DNA of 64,000 nucleotides from Roseiflexus sp. RS-1 (GCF_000016665.1 NC_009523.1:2170001-2234000), one strand, 5' to 3'. Numbered from the stretch's first letter, positions 27,365-36,958 are shown. A program made the numbers and translations. The notes: generated by a model not told the origin, from the letters alone.

Positions 27365-27832
27365 ATGAATCCATACAGCATAACACTCTATGCACACTCA
27401 TATGTACGCTGGGCAGTGGTCATTCTCGGCGCGCTGCTCCTGGTGCAGGCGCTGATCGGCTGGTTGGGGAAACGTCCGTGGGATGCGTCGGTGGGACGAC
27501 TCGGCTCGTTCTTCAGTATTTCAATGGATATTCAGTTGTTGTTGGGTCTGTTGCTGTACGGGGTGTTCAGTCCTGCGGTGCAGCGCGCCCTCGACGATTT
27601 TGGCGGCGCCATGGCTGATGCGCGATTGCGCTTCTGGGCGGTTGAACATATTCTGGTGATGGTGGTGGCGGTGGTGCTGGCGCATGTCGGTCATGTCACG
27701 GCGAAGCGCCTGCCTGAGGAGAAACGCTACCGGCGGTATGCCATCTTCACCATCCTGACGATGCTGGCGGTGCTGCTGGCGATCCCCTGGCCCTTCAGCG
27801 GCGCCGATCCCCGTCCGCTCTTCCGAATCTGA
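27365..27832 (+). CDS. Small four-helix membrane protein, unknown
   Basis: 155 residues with four predicted membrane helices (about 14-34, 52-70, 88-112, 124-144). His10 (YAHSYVRW), His94 (AVEHILVMVVAV) and His104/107 (LAHVGHVTAKR) lie in or near helices, as in small haem-binding or copper-resistance-like membrane proteins, but this is only suggestive. The charged KRLPEEKRYRR loop between helices 3 and 4 is probably cytoplasmic. Followed by a terminator at 27871. No family name assigned. Confidence 0.6.
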   Translation: MNPYSITLYAHSYVRWAVVILGALLLVQALIGWLGKRPWDASVGRLGSFFSISMDIQLLLGLLLYGVFSPAVQRALDDFGGAMADARLRFWAVEHILVMVVAVVLAHVGHVTAKRLPEEKRYRRYAIFTILTMLAVLLAIPWPFSGADPRPLFRI

Positions 27833-27870
27833 GCACTTGAATTGTAGCCGGAAGCACGCGCCGCCCTAAC

Positions 27871-27916
27871 GGGAAACGCCAACGCGGTTGTCTTTCGGGG
27901 GCGGCGTTTCCTTTTC
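27871..27916. terminator. Intrinsic terminator between convergent genes
   Basis: GGAAACGCC (27872-27880) pairs with GGCGTTTCC (27903-27911), followed by TTTTCG. An inner GCCGCCC/GGGGCGGC pairing is also possible. It serves the plus-strand membrane gene and may act on the minus-strand FHA genes' opposing transcripts. Confidence 0.6.
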
Positions 27917-27918
27917 GT

Positions 27919-28422
27919 CTACCCTTTCACCAGGCGCAACTCGATGCGCCCCACGCGAATGATGTCACCTTCTTCGACCACAGTCGCGTCGCGCACCTCT
28001 ATGTCATTCACGAATGTGCCATTGGTGCTGTTGAGATCTTCCAGCACCCACTGATTGCCGCGCAATTCGAGGCGGGCGTGCTGCTGCGACAGGAAGGAGT
28101 CGTTCAACGCGATTTCGCAGTGTTCCATGCTGCGCCCGATAATCGTGCTTGGACTGAGCGGGAACATCTTGCCGACCGCGACGCCGCTCTGCCCGCTGCG
28201 CAGCACGACGAGATGCCCATACGGGTTGTATGACGGGGCAGTCAGCCCTGCCTGACCGATTGCTGCAAGTTCGCGGATCATGACGCGCACCGCCTGCCAG
28301 AGAAAGAAATAGAGCAGCAGCACCACGGCAACGCGCAGTACCAGCATCACAGCGTCAAGAGAAGCGTTGGCGAAGTCGAACATACCATCCCATTTGGGAA
28401 GCAGGATGAGCGGTGTCGTCAA
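27919..28422 (-). CDS. Membrane-anchored FHA-domain protein (FhaB-like)
   Basis: 167 residues. A membrane helix at about 21-45 (DAVMLVLRVAVVLLLYFFLW) precedes a C-terminal FHA domain (about 90-165): TIIGRSMEHCEIALNDSFLS, QQHARLELRGNQWVLEDLNS and NGTFVNDIEV give the phosphothreonine-binding Arg, Ser and Asn. It starts inside the stop of the upstream FHA gene (ATGA overlap). FhaB proteins bind phosphorylated Ser/Thr kinases or division proteins in actinobacteria; here the kinase and FtsW/PBP genes usual in that cluster are not adjacent. Confidence 0.88.
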   Translation of the reverse strand: MTTPLILLPKWDGMFDFANASLDAVMLVLRVAVVLLLYFFLWQAVRVMIRELAAIGQAGLTAPSYNPYGHLVVLRSGQSGVAVGKMFPLSPSTIIGRSMEHCEIALNDSFLSQQHARLELRGNQWVLEDLNSTNGTFVNDIEVRDATVVEEGDIIRVGRIELRLVKG

Positions 28423-29144
28423 CGGTCGGTCTGCCGGAACGTCAACTCCAGTCCGCCGAGTGACACAACATCGCCATCACGCAATGCGCGTTCAGTCACC
28501 GGCTCGCCGTTGACGAAGGTGCCATTGGTCGAGCCGAGGTCGGTCAGCCAGAAGCGGCGAGATCGATAGCGGAGTTGGGCATGGTTACGGGAGACGCGCG
28601 AATCTTCCAGGATAATATCGTTGTTCAGCCCGCGTCCAATCGTCATCAGCGTGCTGTCGAGGGGGATAACGTGCGTACCGCTGGATGTCGTCAACAGGAG
28701 GCGCGCCCGTGCTGCTGGCGCTGCCGCCGCCTGCGCCGGGATGACCTGGGTATCACCGGACTGGCTTACCGCCGGCGCAGCCTGCGTTTCCGCCACGACC
28801 TGGATTGTCCGGCGCGGCACACCGGCATCGGCGACCAGTTCGACGCGCGGATGCTCGACCATGCTGAACCCGCGCTCCTGCGCCAGTTCCGCCAGATAGG
28901 TCGCCATCTCGCGCTCCACGTCGGCGCGGATCGGCTTGAAGGTCTCGAAATCCTGTGGATTCAGGAATGCGCGGTAGTAGTTGGGCACCAGAATACGCCG
29001 CACGCTGACCGTCTGGTTGGATTCCATGGCGCGTTCGAGACGTTTGGCGATCTCGGCAGGCTGAACCGGGCTGCGGAATAACCGCGCAACCGACCCTTCG
29101 ACGATATTTTCCATAAAGGCTTCAAAACGGCTGAGTGCTGACAT
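28419..29144 (-). CDS. FhaA-like protein: DUF3662 domain plus FHA domain
   Basis: 241 residues. Residues about 1-120 are the DUF3662 domain of FhaA (SRFEAFMENIVEGSVARLFR, VQPAEIAKRLERAME, ILVPNYYRAFLNPQDFE). A linker rich in Ala/Gln/Pro (about 122-150) leads to an FHA domain (about 155-240): LMTIGRGLNNDIILEDSRVS, RNHAQLRYRSRRFWLTDLGS, NGTFVNGEPV. The phosphothreonine-binding Arg, Ser and Asn are intact. ATG 29144. Operon with the membrane FHA protein by 4-bp overlap. Role in cell-envelope growth or division signalling is inferred from family. Confidence 0.9.
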   Translation of the reverse strand: MSALSRFEAFMENIVEGSVARLFRSPVQPAEIAKRLERAMESNQTVSVRRILVPNYYRAFLNPQDFETFKPIRADVEREMATYLAELAQERGFSMVEHPRVELVADAGVPRRTIQVVAETQAAPAVSQSGDTQVIPAQAAAAPAARARLLLTTSSGTHVIPLDSTLMTIGRGLNNDIILEDSRVSRNHAQLRYRSRRFWLTDLGSTNGTFVNGEPVTERALRDGDVVSLGGLELTFRQTDR

Positions 29145-29249
29145 AGGCTGATCTACCGCGCAGGTATCCCGATGTACACACTTTTGATATTGTACAGGAG
29201 TTGTGCGTCAGCGGCAACCGTTGTCAATCATCGTATGCAGCACCGTACG

Positions 29250-30194
29250 CTATCTGCCCAGGTGGTGTGCGAAGAAGTTGGCTACACGCTCGACATAACG
29301 TTGTGGATCGACCTCATAGGAACGGGCATGCCCGGCGCCGGGCACTTCCCAATACTCCGCTTCTGGCGCAGCAGCAGCGAGCGCACGACCGTGATCCACC
29401 GGCGTAAAGGCGTCGGCGTCACCGTGGATGATCAGCACCGGTCGTGGCGCAATATCATCGATCTCCCTGACCGGTTGTGCCGTTGTCAGATCCATCCCCA
29501 GCACGAACCGTCCCATGAACAGCGTCGATGGCAGGAAGATGTCCGGCAATCCGCTGGCTTTTGTCCAGTGGCGTTCCATCAGAGGTCTGATGTCGGCGTA
29601 ACTGCAATCCGCCACCAGCGCGCCAATCGCTGGCTCTTCAGCAGTCGCGCCGATTGCGGACGCCGCGCCCATCGATACGCCGAGCACACCGATGCTTCCG
29701 GGACGAAATCCCTGCGTTATCAACCAGTCGACTGCGCCAAGAATGTCGCGCCGTTCCGCCAGACCGAAACTGAAGCGCGCATCGCCGCTTGCGCCGTGTC
29801 CGCGCAGGTCGATCATCACCACTGCGAAGCCTCGCTTGTGCAGTTGGGCGGCGAATTCGCTGAAACGTCCCTGAAACTCGGTGGAGCGGCTACTGTCTTT
29901 GCCGTGCACAAGGATGACGGCGCGCGAGGTCTCCGGTTGCGGCAGATACCATCCCGCAATCTCAACATCCCCGCCACGCGCCGGGAAGCGTACCTCGTCG
30001 AAGCGAGCGCCGAAATCCGCCGGCGTACTGACAATCGCATCACGCTGGGGCAACGTCACCACGCTGGCGGCGTAGGTCGAAATTCCCAGGTAGATCGTTA
30101 CCAGTAGCATGATGAGCGTTGCTGTGGCAGAGATCGCCATCCGGCGCAAACGACCAACACGCCGGTGTGTGGCAGCAGACGCCGTTGTCTCCAT
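29250..30194 (-). CDS. Membrane-anchored alpha/beta hydrolase
   Basis: 314 residues. One N-terminal membrane helix (MAISATATLIMLLVTIYLGI, about 19-38) anchors an alpha/beta-hydrolase domain. The nucleophile elbow GVLGVSMGAASAIG puts Ser near residue 172; VLIIHGDADAFTPVDHGR carries the Asp near 254 and GAGHARSYEVD the His near 286. The oxyanion block is AVILVHGKDSSRS. AAGGAGG precedes ATG 30194. The type is close to the DUF1749/peptidase S9-like 'BAAT/FrsA-like' hydrolases; substrate unknown. An IS lies about 90 bp upstream. Confidence 0.85.
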   Translation of the reverse strand: METTASAATHRRVGRLRRMAISATATLIMLLVTIYLGISTYAASVVTLPQRDAIVSTPADFGARFDEVRFPARGGDVEIAGWYLPQPETSRAVILVHGKDSSRSTEFQGRFSEFAAQLHKRGFAVVMIDLRGHGASGDARFSFGLAERRDILGAVDWLITQGFRPGSIGVLGVSMGAASAIGATAEEPAIGALVADCSYADIRPLMERHWTKASGLPDIFLPSTLFMGRFVLGMDLTTAQPVREIDDIAPRPVLIIHGDADAFTPVDHGRALAAAAPEAEYWEVPGAGHARSYEVDPQRYVERVANFFAHHLGR

Positions 30195-30286
30195 ACGTGC
30201 CCTCCTTCTGGTTGTGTACCGGTGTTCCAGTAAAACTGCATCTGACAAATTGTACCCTGAAAATGCTTGGGGAGAACTGTTGATCC

Positions 30287-32093
30287 CTTCTTTCGTGCAA
30301 TTGGAAGGGACCTATGATGAATTTTCTGCCAGGCGCTGGTAGAGCACTGCCGAGAGCCCCAGGTACGCCAGGATTCGTTCCAGCAAACCAGAGAGCGGCG
30401 TGATATGCCACATCACCTGAGGCTCCATCTCAATCCGGGTCAGGGTAATCTCTGCCCGGGCAAACGCCTTCAGCAGGCGTACGCCCGTCGGCCGGTCGGT
30501 GGTCCGCCGAGGCTGACCTTCGTACAGCCCGCTCAAGACCTCACCCGCCTGGGCCAGCCCACGCCGTACCTGGCTTTCTATCAACGTCAACAGCCGCAAC
30601 GCCAGCGTCAGCAGGCGGGTCAGACCGATAATCTGATCATCCCGCCGCACATACAACGGGCGGATGCCGATGGGACGATCCTTCACCAGGTGAAAATCTC
30701 TTTCCAGACACCACCCACCCCGGTAATGGACAACCGTCTGGGCCAGCGACATCTGGGCCAACGGCAGGCTGGTCACCTGAATCCGCCATCCCAGACGATA
30801 TTTCCGGCGCTGAATCGCCTCTTCGTCCCGCCGGACTTCGGCGATGACGCAACGCACGCGCACCTCCGTCCGGACGGGGCGCTTCGGGCTTCCCCGTCCG
30901 CGTCCCACGGAGCGCGTGACGGTCTCTTCCTCCCGTCGCCAGGTGACCTGCAGCAAGCCCGTCACATCATATCGCTCCAGCACCTGGGATACCGCTGTCT
31001 GCAAGGCCGCTTCGTCCCGATACGGTCGTCGGCCCCGACCGGGGGGCGGTGTCAGCGCCCGCAGAGCACCCTCCGCGTTCGCCAGGCGCTGCTCCAACGG
31101 TTGGCTCTCCCGCTCCGCCAGCGCCAACGAGCGGACCACCTGCACCCGCTCGGTCCACGTCACGGGCTTGCCGTCCACCCGAGCGCTCATCGGCCGCTCA
31201 AACTCATACCCGCCGCCCAACAGACTCTGCTCATCCCAGATCAGGGTCACCGTCTGCTCCCCTTCCACCACGGCGTCAATCCACGCTTCCACCTGTTGGG
31301 CGGTCTCGCCGGTCAGGGGCAGGGGCATCAGGTAGGAGTCCCCGTGGGCCACGATGTCCGCCCGAGTTGCCAGAGCAGCCATCTTGCTGTCGCCCACATA
31401 CAGCAGCCCCGACCGGCCCAGCATCTGGCGCACCCGAGCGATGAGGGGGCGGTACAACGGGTCGTCGGCGGTCTGGCCGGGGTGGACATTGCAGGCCAGC
31501 AGGTGACCCCACGGCTCGGCTGCGGCGGCCATCAATTTCAACTGGGGCAAGTCGGGACGGCGGTCTTTACTATGCCCGTATTGCATCACCCCGTCTTCCG
31601 TCAGGGTATGGTAGCCATACGTGGTGGCGCTGTCCAGGCGAACGCTGGTCACGTCCAGGTCATCGACGTCTCCCGTTGCCTGCCACAGGTCGGCCTCCAG
31701 GGCTTCCCAGGCGGCCTGCTGGCTCAGGCGGCGCAGCACGATCTCCAGCCGGTCATCACTGAATTCGGTACGGCGAATGGGTTGCCCCAGCAACCGTTCC
31801 AGCGTCTGGCGATGCTGCCCGGCCCACTCTTCTCCGCTGGACGTGCGATGGTCGCTTTCCGAGAGGATAGAGGCCAGCCAGACCGTTGCCAGCCAGCCGT
31901 TCCTCAGCCCCTGGTGGTTGCCGTGGTGGCCCAGGTGGCGGTCCAGAACTTCGGGAAGGTGCAATTTCTGCGCAAGCCCGATCAGCAGAGGGATGTCATC
32001 AACTCGCTCGTGGGTTAAGGTGAGTTTCTCGGCCATACGGCCGAGTATACTATAAATTCGGTTTTTGGCCTTTCGTTTTGCACGAAAGAAGGG
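30287..32093 (-). mobile_element. Complete insertion sequence, IS4-superfamily (IS1634-like), 1807 bp
   Basis: Perfect 16-bp inverted repeats: CCCTTCTTTCGTGCAA (30287-30302) and TTGCACGAAAGAAGGG (32078-32093). A 5-bp direct repeat TTGAT flanks it (30282-30286 and 32094-32098). One intact transposase fills it. Matching ends and target duplication indicate a recent insertion, next to a copy of the GC palindromic repeat. Confidence 0.95.
30312..32036 (-). CDS. Transposase, IS1634-like (DDE, IS4 fold)
   Basis: 574 residues, uninterrupted. The N-terminal third (ERVDDIPLLIGLAQKLHLPE, LATVWLASILSESDHR) is the usual IS1634-type head; DDLDVTSVRLDSATTYGYHT carries the first catalytic Asp, LLYVGDSKMAALATRA the second and WCLERDFHLVKDRPIGIRPL the Y/E-x-x-K type signature with Glu. 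An Arg-rich insert near 365-400 (GRGRRPYRDEA, TRSVGRGRGSPKRPV) is present. ATG 32036 sits 41 bp inside the right repeat. The intact frame and the matching target duplication suggest an active element. Confidence 0.9.
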   Translation of the reverse strand: MAEKLTLTHERVDDIPLLIGLAQKLHLPEVLDRHLGHHGNHQGLRNGWLATVWLASILSESDHRTSSGEEWAGQHRQTLERLLGQPIRRTEFSDDRLEIVLRRLSQQAAWEALEADLWQATGDVDDLDVTSVRLDSATTYGYHTLTEDGVMQYGHSKDRRPDLPQLKLMAAAAEPWGHLLACNVHPGQTADDPLYRPLIARVRQMLGRSGLLYVGDSKMAALATRADIVAHGDSYLMPLPLTGETAQQVEAWIDAVVEGEQTVTLIWDEQSLLGGGYEFERPMSARVDGKPVTWTERVQVVRSLALAERESQPLEQRLANAEGALRALTPPPGRGRRPYRDEAALQTAVSQVLERYDVTGLLQVTWRREEETVTRSVGRGRGSPKRPVRTEVRVRCVIAEVRRDEEAIQRRKYRLGWRIQVTSLPLAQMSLAQTVVHYRGGWCLERDFHLVKDRPIGIRPLYVRRDDQIIGLTRLLTLALRLLTLIESQVRRGLAQAGEVLSGLYEGQPRRTTDRPTGVRLLKAFARAEITLTRIEMEPQVMWHITPLSGLLERILAYLGLSAVLYQRLAENSS

Positions 32094-32450
32094 TTGATGG
32101 TCTTTGAATAGATAGTCCGCTACAGCCCGCGCAGGCGGGCTTCGCATTCCATAGCCGAGGGCTTCAGCCCGACGGCTAGCGCGGGATAGCGGATTTATAG
32201 CAGTTCTCACAAAGATTGGTCTGGTTGGGCAGGGTTGCACCCGCCATCGAAAGCAGACGCCGTGTGCGCCGTCCCTCCGCGTGCTCCGCGTCTCTGTGTG
32301 CATCAGACCGGCTCACGCGGAGGCGCGGAGATGGGGAGCGCAGCGGAAGCGGGCGCCTCGCGCGACACGGCAGACCCAGACAACTGAAAAGGCGATTCCA
32401 TTTTATGCTATTATTTATAGCAGGCTCTCTCTGGCATCAGTTTCTACTCA
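32094..32450. repeat. Dispersed repeats upstream of the large membrane protein
   Basis: Holds one GC palindromic repeat copy (32099-32200: ATGGTCTTTGAATAGATAGT, AGCCCGCGCAGGCGGGCT), then the 135-bp repeat 32196-32330 that is the inverted partner of 1320-1454. 32331-32450 contains an A/T-rich TTTTATGCTATTATTTATAG segment that may hold the promoter of the next gene. Confidence 0.75.
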
Positions 32451-35400
32451 ATGCTTATCGCGTCCATCGCCCTCGTCGTCGTTGTTGCCCCTGCGTTAGC
32501 GTGGTGGTGCGGGTGGGGTTTTGCGTGTCTCATGCTCCCGACGACATTACTGCCGTTTCGTCGGTTGCTTGCCCCGCTCGTCGGCTACGCAATGATGGTT
32601 GTTGCCGGTTATTGGAGTGTTCGCACAGTTGTCGGACTGAATAGTGCGCTGCCGGTGCTTCTTATCTTCTGCACTATGGTCAATATCCTGGCGTGGCGTC
32701 GCACCGGTTCTCCGTGGTCTTGTCGGTTGCCGGTTCAGATGACGCGCAGCGAAGGAGTGGCGCTGTTCCTTCTGATTCTGGCGACGATTGGCGTGGGGGT
32801 GTTCCCGCTGATCCACTACAACCAGCCTGCTGCGATCGGCGATGGGTGGGATATCGAGGTGGCACTGCCGATAGCGCGCTATCTGGAGCGCGTCCCGGTC
32901 GCAGCGATTGCGACAATGCCCGATAACCCGCTGCGTGATCTGGTCGCCCATCCGCCTCGAATTTCGCATAATATCGGGTTCGCCATCTGGCAGGGGTATG
33001 TCGATCTCCTGGGAGGGTTTGAGGCGTTCGTCTCGTTTACTCCGTTGATCGCCTGGTTGCGGGGATTGGGCATTCTGGCGATCTATGCGCTGTTGCGCAT
33101 CTGGCTTGGATTGCCAGCCTGGACAGCGCTGGCTGGCGCCGGTCTGGCAAGCCTGAATGCGCTCCTTCTCTGGGTGTCCTATTTCAACTTCGAGAAGCAA
33201 CTTGCCGGGTTTCCGTTGATCCCGCTGGGTCTGGTCATTGGGGCGGCTGCGGTTGAAGAGATCGCACGTTACCGTCTGGCAGCGTGGCGAAGCGCATTCC
33301 TGGCGGCCGTAGTCCTGTCCGCTCTGCCGGTCACCTACTATCCGGCGATCACGGTGTGGGCGGCGCTGGCAGCGGGGATGGGCGTGGTGCGTCTGATCGA
33401 AGCGCGCAGGAAACCTGCCGAGGCGCCGTCGCCGTGGATGCTGATACGTGCAGCCGCTGCACTGCTGGTACTGACCCTCATGATCGCTGCGCCAACGGTC
33501 GAAGACTATCTCAATGGTTTTGGATTTCGCTACAGTCATCAGGTGACATCGCTTGGCATATTCGACTATATTCCGGTCAGCGTTATTGTTGGATTGGAAC
33601 CGTTTCTTCTGAGTCGCAGCGGATCGGTTGCGCCGGACAGCGTGGTGTATGCTGGCGGTCTGGCGCTGGGCCTGCTTGTGGCGGGTGCGCTCGCGTTCGG
33701 ACCACTTCGCCTGCGACTGGCGGGGTTGCTCATCGGAGGGATCGTCTATCTGGCCTGGTTGCGGTGGTGGCAGGCATATCCATACGGCTACATGAAAGGC
33801 GCCGCGTATGTTGGTTTTGTTTTTTCCGCACTGGCGGCAGCCGGAATCCAGGGGCTCCGCAGGTGGATAGCAGAACGATGGAACAACAACATTATTCAGC
33901 GGGTCGGCGCTCACACCGCGTTGATCGTGATTGCGACAGGTTTATGTGCGCTTATGGGGGTCAATCAAGCGCAGGTGGTGGTTGCTCACCTCGATCAACC
34001 CGGTCTCTACCCTGACGACGCTCCAACATTGCTCGCATTGCGTCAGATTATCCCGCCCGGAAGCACGGTCACGCTGACGTCTGATCAACGGGTACAGGGC
34101 GTTATCAGTGGGTTTGCTGCGTATGCGCTCGACCATACGGTGGTGTGGGGGCATGTACGCACGGGATACACCAGGTCTCAAACAGGCGATATCGATGCTA
34201 TTGGTGAGTATGGGTTACTCTATGCTTCTGAAGATCCTCTGCTATGGGGGTACACGCAGCCTCCAATCTGGCGCGGCGGTTCGTATGCGCTCTATCGTCG
34301 CCCGCCGGAGGTGCAGCGCCATCTTCGCGTGCTGAAACCGCTGGTGCCAGGTGAAACGCTGACGCTGCGTATGAATGTCGAGCAATGGGAGGCGTCGTCC
34401 GTCACCGGTTCCGCTTTTCGCTCACTGCGATTGATGGTCGCTTCTCTTGCGCCCGCCGCCATCGAGATCAATGGCATTCCCATAGCAATACCTCCAGGAC
34501 GCCATACGATGACCCTTGCTGTTCCGCCCTTCCAGGAAGTGAGGATTCGTCACGTTGATGGCGCCCTGCCTCTCATCGAGACGATCACGCTGCTGGCAGA
34601 TCCTGATCCGAACACGATCCAGGCTATGAGAGTCGTTCACAGTACTCAACCGACAGGCGGCCCTCTGATGCGGGAGGTGACAGGGATCGCTCTGGTCCAG
34701 GCATCGGCGGTTGCTTCTGATACGCATATCCTGATGACTCTGGCAGCGCTTCTGCCGGATGCTGGACCGCTGAACGTGGCGCTCGATATCTGGGATGTTG
34801 AGCGGGGCGTCCAGTATGGATGGTATGGGCTGCTTGTTATGCCTGAGCCGGAGGTGCAGCGTTTCTCACTGTTCCTGTCGCTTGCTGATGGACAGATGCG
34901 CGGAGTATCCGCTCAGGGCGGCGACGTGCCGCTGGGCGCGTATTTTGCCGGGTTGCAACCTGGACGATACACCGCCCGCCTGTATCTTGCTGCCAGTGCT
35001 CAGGTGGTGAGTGAGCCAATCGATCTGTTTGGATTTGATATCACGTCTGATCGCGCAATGACGAATGTATGGACACGGGATCATCAGATGCAGGCGATCC
35101 GCGCGATCCATCCGACGACGTTCATCAATGTCCGGGTTGCCGATGACGTGGCGATGGTCGGATACACTCTGCTGCCAGCGCGCCCCAAACCGGGAGATAC
35201 AGTCGACCTGATCATCTGGTGGCGCTCACTGCGCGATGGTCTGGATGAGCGCAGCGTGCTCGTGCATCTTGTTGATGCCGCCGGCACGAAACGTGCGCAA
35301 GCGGACGGTCCGCCTGCCGCAGGAACGATGCCAACCGGGAAATGGCGCGCCGGACTGACGATTGTTGATGCGCGGCGCCTCACCCTCCCGGTCGATCTGC

Positions 35401-35528
35401 CATCCGGCGACTATACGCTTTTGGTGGGGATGTACCGCTGGCCCTCGCTCGAACGCCTGCCGCTGGTGCAGGGAAATGAGTTGCTTCCCGAAGCGGTCTT
35501 CCGGGTTCCTGTGGCAATTGGGGAGTGA
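32451..35528 (+). CDS. Large membrane protein with C-terminal extracytoplasmic beta-rich region, unknown
   Basis: 1025 residues. The first ~490 residues have about a dozen membrane helices (from IASIALVVVVAPALAWWCGW to HTALIVIATGLCALMGV) in a pattern like GT-C glycosyltransferases or O-antigen ligases. A long first external loop carries GDGWDIEVALPIARYLERVP. The remaining ~530 residues are soluble, with repeated beta-rich stretches (TLTLRMNVEQW, PLNVALDIWDVERGVQYGWY, DTVDLIIWWRSLRDGLDERS), the last two resembling domains seen in Chloroflexota cell-surface glycosyltransferase-like proteins. Catalytic residues cannot be assigned. ATG 32451 has no clear ribosome site. Possibly surface-polymer synthesis, as inference. 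Confidence 0.6.
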   Translation: MLIASIALVVVVAPALAWWCGWGFACLMLPTTLLPFRRLLAPLVGYAMMVVAGYWSVRTVVGLNSALPVLLIFCTMVNILAWRRTGSPWSCRLPVQMTRSEGVALFLLILATIGVGVFPLIHYNQPAAIGDGWDIEVALPIARYLERVPVAAIATMPDNPLRDLVAHPPRISHNIGFAIWQGYVDLLGGFEAFVSFTPLIAWLRGLGILAIYALLRIWLGLPAWTALAGAGLASLNALLLWVSYFNFEKQLAGFPLIPLGLVIGAAAVEEIARYRLAAWRSAFLAAVVLSALPVTYYPAITVWAALAAGMGVVRLIEARRKPAEAPSPWMLIRAAAALLVLTLMIAAPTVEDYLNGFGFRYSHQVTSLGIFDYIPVSVIVGLEPFLLSRSGSVAPDSVVYAGGLALGLLVAGALAFGPLRLRLAGLLIGGIVYLAWLRWWQAYPYGYMKGAAYVGFVFSALAAAGIQGLRRWIAERWNNNIIQRVGAHTALIVIATGLCALMGVNQAQVVVAHLDQPGLYPDDAPTLLALRQIIPPGSTVTLTSDQRVQGVISGFAAYALDHTVVWGHVRTGYTRSQTGDIDAIGEYGLLYASEDPLLWGYTQPPIWRGGSYALYRRPPEVQRHLRVLKPLVPGETLTLRMNVEQWEASSVTGSAFRSLRLMVASLAPAAIEINGIPIAIPPGRHTMTLAVPPFQEVRIRHVDGALPLIETITLLADPDPNTIQAMRVVHSTQPTGGPLMREVTGIALVQASAVASDTHILMTLAALLPDAGPLNVALDIWDVERGVQYGWYGLLVMPEPEVQRFSLFLSLADGQMRGVSAQGGDVPLGAYFAGLQPGRYTARLYLAASAQVVSEPIDLFGFDITSDRAMTNVWTRDHQMQAIRAIHPTTFINVRVADDVAMVGYTLLPARPKPGDTVDLIIWWRSLRDGLDERSVLVHLVDAAGTKRAQADGPPAAGTMPTGKWRAGLTIVDARRLTLPVDLPSGDYTLLVGMYRWPSLERLPLVQGNELLPEAVFRVPVAIGE

Positions 35529-35550
35529 TGTGAACGAGACATATACCAGA

Positions 35551-35580
35551 AGAACGGGAGGCGTCTCAACCTCCCGTTCT
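35551..35580. terminator. Hairpin between convergent genes
   Basis: AGAACGGGAGG (35551-35561) pairs perfectly with CCTCCCGTTCT (35570-35580), 22 bp after the stop of the membrane-protein gene. No T-run; likely 3'-end hairpin for both directions. Confidence 0.55.
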
Positions 35581-35643
35581 CTGTCAGGATCAGCATACCC
35601 TGCCTCGCAGCGTGCTGCTGTCGTGGCGCTCCGGCCGTGGAGT

Positions 35644-36636
35644 TTACCCGAAGGACCCCAGCGCCCGGATATAGTTCGCCCGTTCGAACGCTGCCGGATT
35701 ATCGACCGCCTGCTGGCTCATGCTCCCCTGCATCTGCTCGATCGACTCATACTCGTGCTCTTCCATCCAGGTGCGTATGTCCTGCAAGATTGCGGGGATG
35801 CGGTCGATGCCGCGCGCGAGCAGTTCGGACGTCATCATTGCCACACGTGCGCCTGCCATCATCGCTTTCAGCACATCTTCCGCCGTGTGCACGCCGCTGG
35901 TCAGCGCCAGATCCGCCTTGATGCGTCCGTACAGAATGGCAATCCAGCGCAGCGGCAGGCGTAATTCATCGGAAGTGCTCAGTTTCAGGTTCGGCACCAC
36001 CTCCAGCGCCTCCAGGTCGAAGTCGGGCTGGTAGAAACGGTTGAACAGCACCAACCCTCTTGCGCCAGCCTCGCTGAACTGTTTCGCAATATTCGCAATG
36101 CTGCTGAAGAAGGGACTCATCTTTACCGCTACCGGGATCGTTACCCGGCTGCACACATCGCGGACAAGCCGCAGGTACTGTTCTTCAACCGCTGCGCCGG
36201 TAATATCCGGGTCGGTCGCCAGAAAGTAGAGATTCAACTCCAGCGCGTCGGCGCCCGCCTGCTCTACCTTGCGCGCATACTCGACCCAGTCGCCGTCCGA
36301 GGGACCGTTGAGGCTGGCGATGATCGGGATGCTGACCCGTTGCTTCAGGGCGTGGACGTGCTCCAGGTATGGCTCGACGCCAAGGTTGTACTGTTCCAAA
36401 TCGGGGAAGTAGGTGAGCGATTCGGCGAAACTGTAGGCGCCACGGTCGAGGTAGTAGTCGAGTTCGCGCGCCTCGTGGGTGATCTGCTCCTCGAAGAGCG
36501 AGAAGAGCACGACGGCGGCGGCGCCAGCGTCCTCCAGGCGTCGCACATTGTCGATCCGCTTTGATAGCGGAGAGGAAGAAGCAACAATCGGGTTCTTCAA
36601 GGACAGTCCGAGATAGGTGGTCCGGAGATCAGTCAT
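35644..36636 (-). CDS. Dihydroorotate dehydrogenase-like flavoprotein
   Basis: 330 residues. [20 protein letters not shown] at the N-terminus, [41 protein letters not shown] and [20 protein letters not shown] match the FMN-binding TIM barrel of PyrD-related proteins. It belongs to the 'dihydroorotate dehydrogenase-like' set often found near pyruvate:ferredoxin oxidoreductases rather than in pyrimidine operons. The usual catalytic Ser/Cys loop after NxxxP is not obvious, so true orotate synthesis is doubtful. ATG 36636 is preferred to TTG 36642; GAGGGG precedes it. Confidence 0.85.
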   Translation of the reverse strand: MTDLRTTYLGLSLKNPIVASSSPLSKRIDNVRRLEDAGAAAVVLFSLFEEQITHEARELDYYLDRGAYSFAESLTYFPDLEQYNLGVEPYLEHVHALKQRVSIPIIASLNGPSDGDWVEYARKVEQAGADALELNLYFLATDPDITGAAVEEQYLRLVRDVCSRVTIPVAVKMSPFFSSIANIAKQFSEAGARGLVLFNRFYQPDFDLEALEVVPNLKLSTSDELRLPLRWIAILYGRIKADLALTSGVHTAEDVLKAMMAGARVAMMTSELLARGIDRIPAILQDIRTWMEEHEYESIEQMQGSMSQQAVDNPAAFERANYIRALGSFG

Positions 36637-36958
36637 GGTCAACCCCTCGATCTAAGCCATACGCGGATCGGTGGCTTCAGTATGCGTGATCGCGTGATCG
36701 CCTTCAAGTCATAATTGCTTTCCTTGTCGTTAGTGAACGACAACACGATCAAATTTGCATCGTGATTGCAATCGTTCTGTAAGCCGATACCCTGTACCCC
36801 GCAGCCGCAATTTCCTACAATCGATGAGAGATGCCGTGCAGACGCGCTCTTGCGGGCGTATCCGTCAACCCGTGGAGCGCAGTGCAACACGCAACGCTGA
36901 CGCTCTAGCGGCGGCACGATATGTTCCGGCTGTCATCAGCAGAAAACAGGGTGGTACG
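36637..36958. other. Divergent intergenic space
   Basis: 322 bp between the divergent flavoprotein and hydrolase-CNB genes. AATTGCTTTCCTTGTCG and CGATCAAATTTGCATCG lie in an AT-richer centre (36705-36765) where divergent promoters would be expected; no consensus pair is convincing. The frame of the downstream gene is open through part of it without similarity. Nothing else seen. Confidence 0.5.

Noticed and set aside
30405-32018. 537-codon plus-strand frame across the IS1634-like element
   Set aside because: Antisense to an intact transposase bounded by inverted repeats; the composition is low-complexity Gln/Pro/Arg.
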